Below, piece after piece: positions 8,930-14,060 of a stretch of DNA of 14,060 nucleotides. Made by a program: the position numbers and the translations under genes. Source of the DNA: Gnomoniopsis sp. IMI 355080 (lineage: Eukaryota > Ascomycota > Sordariomycetes > Diaporthales > Gnomoniaceae); assembly GCA_027946555.1 (NCBI GenBank), contig JAPEVC010000427.1:1-14060 (forward strand). Reading direction: 5' to 3'. Position 1 is the stretch's first letter. The number at the start of each line of letters is the position of its first letter. The notes under the pieces are model-generated. The model ran no database searches, was not told the origin of the DNA, and saw nothing but the letters and a program-made list of their open reading frames with translations.

Positions 8930-9505
8930 TCACGTGCTCTGAAGCCAATTTACCTGTCCAAATTTGCTCAGCGTCTCCAACTTGCCGTTTCCCAGCTTGA
9001 CCGACGTCGACCGTATCACCCGCGGATCCAGCCTCATGATGTCGCGCACGCCCTCCTGCGTCTTCATGCCCGCGTCGTATCGCATCACAAAGTAGTGCCC
9101 GTTGTGGTACAGCTGCTGGTGGCGCGAGATGGCGCGCGGCAACGTGAAGACGCCCCAGTTGTCGATGGCGCGGATTACGCCGCCTTCGCGGAGCACGAGA
9201 GAGCCGGCGGCCATGACGATTCTGTTCAACGGGGAGGAGAGGAGCGCATGTTAGTTTTGCTTGTTGCTCGTGAAAGAAACATGTAGAATCCTGCTTCAAG
9301 CGTTCGAGCAGGACGGAAGGGGCAAACGGGATCGGTCGGGATGGGGGGCGCAATGTGCGTGCGTACTCTTTCACCTCTTTGAGGCTGCCCGGTCGGACCT
9401 GCGCAAAGCTTGTTGTTAGCGAATATCTTCCGGCGGAAGCAGCATGTTCATGAACAGTTTCTAGCTATATGGAGAACTCACAATTCCGATCATCTCGTAC
9501 AGCAT
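8930..9505 (-). CDS. mrp17: Mitochondrial small-subunit ribosomal protein bS6m (yeast Mrp17 family)
   Basis: Three exons on the minus strand (9505-9482, 9398-9367, 9221-8930) give 115 residues, the usual size for this family. Exon 1 encodes only MLYEMIGI and exon 2 VRPGSLKEVK plus two bases; Glu19 is split. The start MLYE(M/L)IG(I/V)VRPG is the typical opening of fungal Mrp17. Further matches are IRAIDNWGVFTLP (about 37-49), the Tyr/His-rich YHNGHYFVMRYDAG and the LDPRVIR segment (about 83-89), which correspond to the S6 fold strands. Introns are 83 nt (GTGAGT, CTAAC branch, GCGCAG) and 145 nt (GTACGC, CTAAC branch, GAACAG). The short N-terminus without an obvious targeting peptide is normal for Mrp17. 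It should act in the small mitoribosomal subunit. A GTAAAT donor-like string near the C-terminus could extend the gene, but the ORF ends naturally. Confidence 0.93.
9222..9366 (-). other. Second intron of the bS6m gene
   Basis: A 145-nt intron with donor GTACGC, branch CTAAC (plus 9250-9254) and acceptor GAACAG. Joining GA|A gives KEVKEIVMAAGS without interruption. Confidence 0.88.
9399..9481 (-). other. First intron of the bS6m gene
   Basis: An 83-nt intron with donor GTGAGT, branch CTAAC (plus 9415-9419) and acceptor GCGCAG, in phase 0. It joins the 8-codon first exon to VRPGSLKE. Confidence 0.88.
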
Positions 9506-10490
9506 CTTGGCGCGTTGTGGTGGTGCAGCACCATGAGTCGAAGTTTGTAAACTGAGAGGGTTGTTGGAAGCGCGCCCTCAAAAGAGAAGTGTAGTTGATT
9601 TCCGCGTCTTGCCTGCCGCTAAATTGGATCTTTTGGAGTGGATCGAAGCCAGGCTACCCCTGTCTAAAAGTAGTCGAGAATCCTGGCAGCCCTGCAGCCC
9701 CGGTCAGTGCTTGAGGCTCAATGACGGGCATGTTGCCCACCCTTGCTTGCATCACATACATCAGGTGGCAGGTGGGCAGCGGTGGTGAATTTCAGGAAGA
9801 CATGACCTTGGACCGACAACAAGCACAGGATGTACCTTGTAGGTATTTATTCAGCAAATGGCCCAAGGCTTTCACCTTGAATGGGCTGAATGCTGTTCAA
9901 AGTCATTCAGGATGCTATGGTAACACATACTATCGGCTCCACTGATATGCCTTTGGCGAGCAAACTCCATTCAGAAAGATAAGGCATCATGACGATGATC
10001 TATAAGGCGGTAGTGATCTGGTTTGGAATAATTCAACTCTTATCAGAGTAGTGTTTTCTGACTCCCACCCAAAGCCGTCTTCCACACGAATCGAAAATAC
10101 TAAACAACAAGACCCGCCAGGAACAGGGGGAGCAGATACTCATCCCCTCCAACTCCGTTGTCCTCCCTATATATATCAAAGTACTGAAAGAATGTTGACT
10201 GCCGCTGGATGCAAGCCCACGAAATGGGAAAATCAAAATGGACCATTGTGCCCCAGATTTGAACAAACGCCGTCCATGCCATGCCTTTTCTGTCCCAGAC
10301 CATCACGAACCATGGTCAACGCCAAAATTGAGCATCCTCAGCTCTTGCCCTCCTTTGCACCGTCCTTTTAACAAACAGTAACTCCTTCTCACCGTCGAAT
10401 GGAAATGTGGTTTACGGACGCCCTTCCGGAATTCAACAGGAAAGTCTTTTGGGCCATTGAGACAGGTATGGCAACTGACGGCTCTTATAC
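9506..10490. other. Region upstream of the bS6m gene, no gene seen
   Basis: This lies between the 3' end of the DUF3716-like gene and the bS6m start, both on the minus strand. It should hold the trailer of the former and the promoter of the latter. A TATATATAT string sits at 10168-10176. Plus-strand open frames of 75-106 codons here resemble no known protein. A minus-strand ATG at 9534 opens a short frame that overlaps the bS6m start. Confidence 0.55.
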
Positions 10491-10609
10491 TCAAATTGCT
10501 TCGACGGGAACGCTTGTCTTGTCCCATGCGGACTCGATGAAATTCCTGTATAATAAGCAGTCAGATATCGTTTCCATCACTTGATCCACACGTACTAGTA
10601 AGAACTTAC
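10491..10609 (-). other. Possible last intron and terminal exon of the DUF3716-like gene
   Basis: On the minus strand the apparent stop TAA (10608-10606) sits inside a perfect donor GTAAGT starting at 10609. A 64-nt intron (10609-10546) would follow, with branch CTGAC 14 nt before acceptor TATACAG. The next exon (10545-10491) would add 17 residues, starting NFIESAWDK, after Pro839 and end at TGA, giving 856 residues. Length and signals are typical for fungi, but the extra residues match nothing I know, so this stays a candidate. Confidence 0.45.
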
Positions 10610-13125
10610 GGACTGACTTCCTCCTCTGGGAGTAATCTCAAAGGCCTTGTTTGACTCTTGAGAAAATTGATAAATCGCTTGATGGTGCGCAACCTCTTGA
10701 ACCGCACAATAAAGCGGCCACGGTGCTGACTCCCAGCTACGGGGTTTGTGTGAATAATCAGCTTCAAAGAGTCCGGAATGGAGTACTGGATCCTGTTTAT
10801 TTCGTCGAGACGCAAGTCGAAGAAGGAATCTCCGTACACCTGCCAGGATGGAGGATTTGAGGCATGATCCAGGAATTGGTGCTCGAAGTGAGGGTGTTCG
10901 GTGTCGCCCACAAAATGCCAGTACTGCGTGAGCCTCGAGTTGGTTCGGCTGCGATCAGTCTTGACTTCGAGCATGCGCCAGTCTATAGACGTTATACCGT
11001 CACCGCTGGATGAATCAGCGGACGTGTAACCGTCGTCAAGGTCGGGATCTTCGGCTAGAGGAATATTGCCTATTGGGGACGCAGTCTCGCTCTTCATAAA
11101 GGGGCCAGGAGTGACAACTCTGTCCCCATCGATACGAGGCTTCTTCGCAATCGTCTTGCCATCCTGCGTTGGCCCACGCTTGTTCCTAGGTGGCGGCGGC
11201 AAGTGGGGGTCCTTTGCACGGATCCCACCAGGGTATTTCGACGTCATGCCCTTCTTGACACCGCAAGGCCTCCCTATATTTCCGAAGCCAGCGCGATTGC
11301 GGAGAAATTGAAGCTTAGGGTCGCGATACAGGTCGTGGACGGTCCGAGACAGAGTAAACCTCTCGCCCTCTTCAATATGCAACTCATACAAGCGCTCGCG
11401 GACCCAATCGACTGGCGGGATATCAACGCCAAACTTTGGAAGCTCTTCAATGACCTGCGCAAGTCGAAATACAGTGTCGTAGCTGATCAGCGCCTTGCTG
11501 ATAAACTTCTTGCCAACGAGCTGGTATGGATGGATAGGGCCTTTCTCGAGGAACTCCAAAATCGTTCTGCCCCGATTGACTTGACGCTGTGCCAAGAAAC
11601 GTTTCTTGGGTTGTGTAGCAAGGCATTCTGCCAACTTGGCCTCCCACTCGCTCAGTTTAGCCCTGATGCTTGGCTCAACCTCCTCCCACTTCTCGTCCCA
11701 GTATGGATGAGATGGCGAAATTCGCTCAATAGGTACACCGCGCATGATCTCAGGCGCCGTGTACACCTTGCCATCATGTTCAAGGTGCAAAGACCCCTTG
11801 ATTATCTCAGGACCGGGGTCGGACTGGTCAATATCATTGCCCTCGATGATGGAGTCGTCGTATGCTGTTACGGCAGGAGCCATGCTGGGTAGCGATTTTC
11901 TGCCGCCCTTCATAGAGGGAAGGGTAGTTCGCTTGGGCGGGGCACTCGCAGGTGTGGATTGTTTGAGCGCTGTGCTGTTGACAGGAGTGAAACCGTATGC
12001 GCTCCCTTCGCGGGAAGCCTGAGCAGAGCCATCCTTGATATGTGAAGGCTGAGGAGTCTGTTGCAGGTCGGGATCTTGAATGCGCTCCTGGTGATATGAA
12101 GATCCTACACAGCCTTGTTGATTCCACTCACAGTTGGCACATCTGGGAAAGTCTTCTCCGCCAACAATGACACACCCAGTCCATGTCCCGTTCCTACCCT
12201 GGCACGATTGGCAAGCGATCTCTTGCTCCTCACCTCGAGCTTGAATCATGCAGCTTAGCCATCTGGCAGGCCTCGCATCGCTAGTGTCATAGATACTGTC
12301 CATTGTCTCCTTGTTGAATTTACGGCCGTTCCGCACGACGACGTGTCGCTTAAGAGGGATCTGGAGGATATTTCGGACTTGACGATTTTCCAACTTGATT
12401 TTTTTGACGTAGTCAACGAACTTGCCATCAGCAGCGTAAACCTCCGCGCCAGTGAAATCTGAAACGTCTTCGGGTGGTTGAGATAGGGGTGAGCTCAGTT
12501 GAGAAGCGGGACCACTTGAGTGGATGTTAGCGCCACCATTGGCAACAGGTTCGTCCGCGGCGGTACCATCGCTGGCTGGCGTAGTCACCATGCTGTGGTT
12601 GGTAACGTCAGTAGCAGCGGCTTGCAGCCGCTGCTCATCTCCGTCTTTGCCCAGGCCAGCGGCGTGGAGACGCGCCAATTCTTTGTAATGACTGAAGAAC
12701 TCCCCAGCCCTGGTGTTTTGATCTATCCTTCGCTTCTCGATGATATCTTTGGCTTCAAAGAAATGCATGTCAATTTGAGTCAGTTCGTCCTCCACCTCAT
12801 CGCACATCTGCTTGATCCGGTCCAGTTCCTCCTTTAATCGTGCGCGCTGCTCGAGCAAAGGGGCGTATTTCGCTCTGATCGGTGCGGTTTTGTCGCGGTA
12901 CTTCTCTCCCATCGAGAGGTCTTCCAGGTCAGCTGCCTTCTTGGCATCCCTCCAGTACTGCTGTTCAATCCGTTCCCATTCTTCGGGAGTAGTAGTGGGG
13001 TCAACTTGGTACCCTTGCTGGGCGAGGGCTGATGGTGGTGTACCATTTGTACCATTTGTACCATTCGAGGCAGGGTGGTGCGGTAGAGACAACCTGCGGT
13101 TGCCTTTACTCTTGGGTGGCGACAT
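10606..13125 (-). CDS. Uncharacterised nuclear-type protein with a Cys cluster (DUF3716-like)
   Basis: A continuous 839-codon frame. Residues 47-150 are predicted coiled coil, rich in Lys, Glu and Arg. A conserved-looking region (about 227-345) runs from AEVYAADGKFVDYV through ARWLSCMIQARG into a Cys cluster with spacing C305-x2-C308-x9-C318-x10-C329-x2-C332-x6-C339, plus C292. Paired CxxC motifs suggest zinc binding, and the arrangement resembles the fungal DUF3716 family, whose function is unknown; that assignment is from memory. A Ser/Pro/Thr-rich linker (340-440) follows, then a mostly helical region (455-620) and a basic stretch NKRGPTQDGKTIAKKPR (648-664) that could be a nuclear localisation signal. 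The C-terminus (712-825) alternates strands and ends in a basic helix RTIKRFINFLKSQ. It might read DNA or chromatin, but this is a guess. The frame may continue through a terminal intron. Confidence 0.85.
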   Translation of the reverse strand: MSPPKSKGNRRLSLPHHPASNGTNGTNGTPPSALAQQGYQVDPTTTPEEWERIEQQYWRDAKKAADLEDLSMGEKYRDKTAPIRAKYAPLLEQRARLKEELDRIKQMCDEVEDELTQIDMHFFEAKDIIEKRRIDQNTRAGEFFSHYKELARLHAAGLGKDGDEQRLQAAATDVTNHSMVTTPASDGTAADEPVANGGANIHSSGPASQLSSPLSQPPEDVSDFTGAEVYAADGKFVDYVKKIKLENRQVRNILQIPLKRHVVVRNGRKFNKETMDSIYDTSDARPARWLSCMIQARGEEQEIACQSCQGRNGTWTGCVIVGGEDFPRCANCEWNQQGCVGSSYHQERIQDPDLQQTPQPSHIKDGSAQASREGSAYGFTPVNSTALKQSTPASAPPKRTTLPSMKGGRKSLPSMAPAVTAYDDSIIEGNDIDQSDPGPEIIKGSLHLEHDGKVYTAPEIMRGVPIERISPSHPYWDEKWEEVEPSIRAKLSEWEAKLAECLATQPKKRFLAQRQVNRGRTILEFLEKGPIHPYQLVGKKFISKALISYDTVFRLAQVIEELPKFGVDIPPVDWVRERLYELHIEEGERFTLSRTVHDLYRDPKLQFLRNRAGFGNIGRPCGVKKGMTSKYPGGIRAKDPHLPPPPRNKRGPTQDGKTIAKKPRIDGDRVVTPGPFMKSETASPIGNIPLAEDPDLDDGYTSADSSSGDGITSIDWRMLEVKTDRSRTNSRLTQYWHFVGDTEHPHFEHQFLDHASNPPSWQVYGDSFFDLRLDEINRIQYSIPDSLKLIIHTNPVAGSQHRGRFIVRFKRLRTIKRFINFLKSQTRPLRLLPEEEVSP
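13042..13068 (-). repeat. 9-nt tandem repeat encoding Asn-Gly-Thr units
   Basis: Three tandem copies of a 9-nt unit (ACCATTTGT on the plus strand, the last diverged) encode NGTNGTNGT at residues 21-29 of the DUF3716-like protein. Copy number could vary between strains. It lies in a disordered N-terminal segment, so an in-frame change would be tolerated. Confidence 0.75.
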
Positions 13126-13203
13126 GCCGGGCAGCCAGAACTGACTTCAGCCAAGTCTTTGATGGAACCAGATAGCTGAAAGGTTGACCCAAGTTTTGCG
13201 ATG

Positions 13204-13293
13204 TCAGACCTGCTCGAACCAGGTCAGTCCGGGGCTTGACAGAAGATAGGACTGGACGATAAGGATGAATGCAGAGATGGTTGATGAAACCAT
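13204..13293 (-). other. Candidate upstream ORF (29 codons) in the leader of the DUF3716-like gene
   Basis: The only minus-strand ATG between the main start (13125) and about 13500 opens a 29-codon frame, hydrophobic in its first half (SAFILIVQSYLL), ending 78 nt before the main ATG. Its context is weak (T at -3). It matters only if transcription starts upstream of 13293. Confidence 0.3.
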
Positions 13294-13707
13294 CAAATGT
13301 TGTAACTGACAGGCTAGGAGTGGGGGCTGAAATATGGTCGGCCCCTTGAAGAGGCAAGATCGGGCCTTCCCAAATGTGATAGTTAAAGGGGGGGGGGTTG
13401 TCAATGCAGGTTTACTTCGGACTGCGAAGTGAGTTGATACTGAGAAAAGGTAAATAACAGGTGTGTAAGGAGATCGCCTATGCGGATGGTACAGCGCAAA
13501 AGGTGAGTTGAGTGAAAGTCCAAGAGGAGCTGGGTAGGTATTGTGTTGGTATGATTAATGGGGATCTAATAATAAATGAAAAGCCACCTCAAACCTGGAG
13601 GGAGGCGGCGTAAGGTAAAAGAGCTTGGTGTGTAGTGGATTGGAGGGAAATAGTGCAGGGAATAAAGATGAGGGAAGATGTAGCGACAGAAACGGGCGCT
13701 GGTGGTC

Positions 13708-13727
13708 AAGGCTCGGACCCGAGCCTT
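13708..13727. promoter_or_regulatory. Near-perfect 20-nt palindrome in the promoter of the DUF3716-like gene
   Basis: Arms of nine bases (AAGGCTCGG and CCGAGCCTT) flank a 2-nt centre. The inner part reads CGG-N2-CCG, an inverted CGG pair of the kind bound by dimeric Zn2Cys6 regulators, though this spacing is not one I can tie to a known factor. It lies about 580 nt before the start codon. Confidence 0.35.
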
Positions 13728-14060
13728 ATAGGGAGATGGTGGGGCAGAGGAAGACAGTTTTTACCTAGTATAAAATAGGGAAGGAATAATCAAACCAAAG
13801 CTTGAAAAGACCTGTCCTGAAGTTGAGGCTGGCGGCTGCCTCGGCGTGATGATCGATCTTTGATGAAAGGGATGACCGACAAGCTGCGGAAAAACATAGT
13901 AGTGGTGTCAGTAATGCAAATTGAAGTCGAATATGCGCATTGTCTTAGTGCAAGGTTGTATGGAAATCTTGTCGTGTATTTTGTGCGCACGCTGATGAAT
14001 AGGCGAATGCATACCTCTTGTGTAGTATGCACCCGTGACTGGAAAGGGGGTGGGAGGGAG

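Larger units (their letters stand above)
13126..14060. other. Upstream region of the DUF3716-like gene
   Basis: No gene is supported. The plus strand is strongly purine-rich (about 13400-13790), so the minus strand is pyrimidine-rich, typical of a fungal promoter and leader. It includes a run of ten G (13388-13397), a 20-nt palindrome (13708-13727) and one upstream ATG at 13293 opening a 29-codon frame. Minus-strand frames near 13790-14032 show no recognisable domain; a gene could begin beyond the window edge. Confidence 0.55.

Noticed and set aside
8930..8945. GTAAAT donor-like string near the bS6m stop
   Set aside because: Fungal Mrp17 proteins end soon after a Trp, as this frame does, and I see no convincing downstream exon.
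9399..9410. Minus-strand AGCTTTGCGCAG, like the 5' end of U4 snRNA
   Set aside because: It is the acceptor end of the first bS6m intron, directly followed by coding sequence for VRPGSLKE; no U4-like sequence continues.
10051..10371. 106-codon plus-strand open frame
   Set aside because: It lacks an ATG at its start and has no recognisable family; it lies in the bS6m upstream region.
11203..11892. A 229-codon open frame on the plus strand
   Set aside because: It lies wholly antisense to the 839-codon frame, resembles no protein I know and begins without an ATG; it is a shadow of the real gene.
13106..13357. 83-codon minus-strand frame overlapping the start of the large gene
   Set aside because: It starts without an ATG, lies in the leader and has no similarity that I recognise.

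Overview
This window is nuclear DNA from a filamentous ascomycete (Pezizomycotina). The evidence is five eukaryotic protein genes with close fungal counterparts, mostly short spliceosomal introns (57 to 145 nt) with GT(A/G)AGT or GTACGT-like donors, CTAAC or CTGAC branch sites and (C/T)AG acceptors, and pyrimidine-rich leaders. The N-terminal style of the sorting nexin and the domain content of the last gene suggest a Dothideomycete, but I cannot fix the class from sequence alone.

Layout from left to right. The plus strand carries a two-exon gene for mitochondrial large-subunit ribosomal protein uL15m (142-1178) and a four-exon gene for the PX-BAR sorting nexin Mvp1 (1921-4636). A convergent intergenic stretch of about 0.9 kb follows. 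The minus strand then carries a three-exon gene for the cullin NEDD8 co-E3 Dcn1 (5555-7227), a three-exon gene for mitochondrial small-subunit ribosomal protein bS6m (8930-9505), and a large, essentially intronless gene for a predicted nuclear protein of 839 residues with a Cys cluster resembling the fungal DUF3716 family (10606-13125). This last gene may have one more short exon at 10491-10545. The rest is promoter, leader and trailer sequence: I see no tRNA, rRNA, transposon, CRISPR array or secondary-metabolite cluster.

The genes are housekeeping and do not form a pathway. Two are mitoribosomal proteins, one from each subunit. Mvp1 acts in endosomal recycling, Dcn1 activates cullin-RING ligases, and the DUF3716-like protein has no known role. 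The interest lies in gene structure (two unusually long introns, a 44-nt internal exon in dcn1, and a stop codon that coincides with a perfect splice donor in the large gene) and in the undescribed Cys-cluster protein itself.

All exon joins were worked out by hand from splice signals, frame continuity and family resemblance. No transcript data or database search was available.
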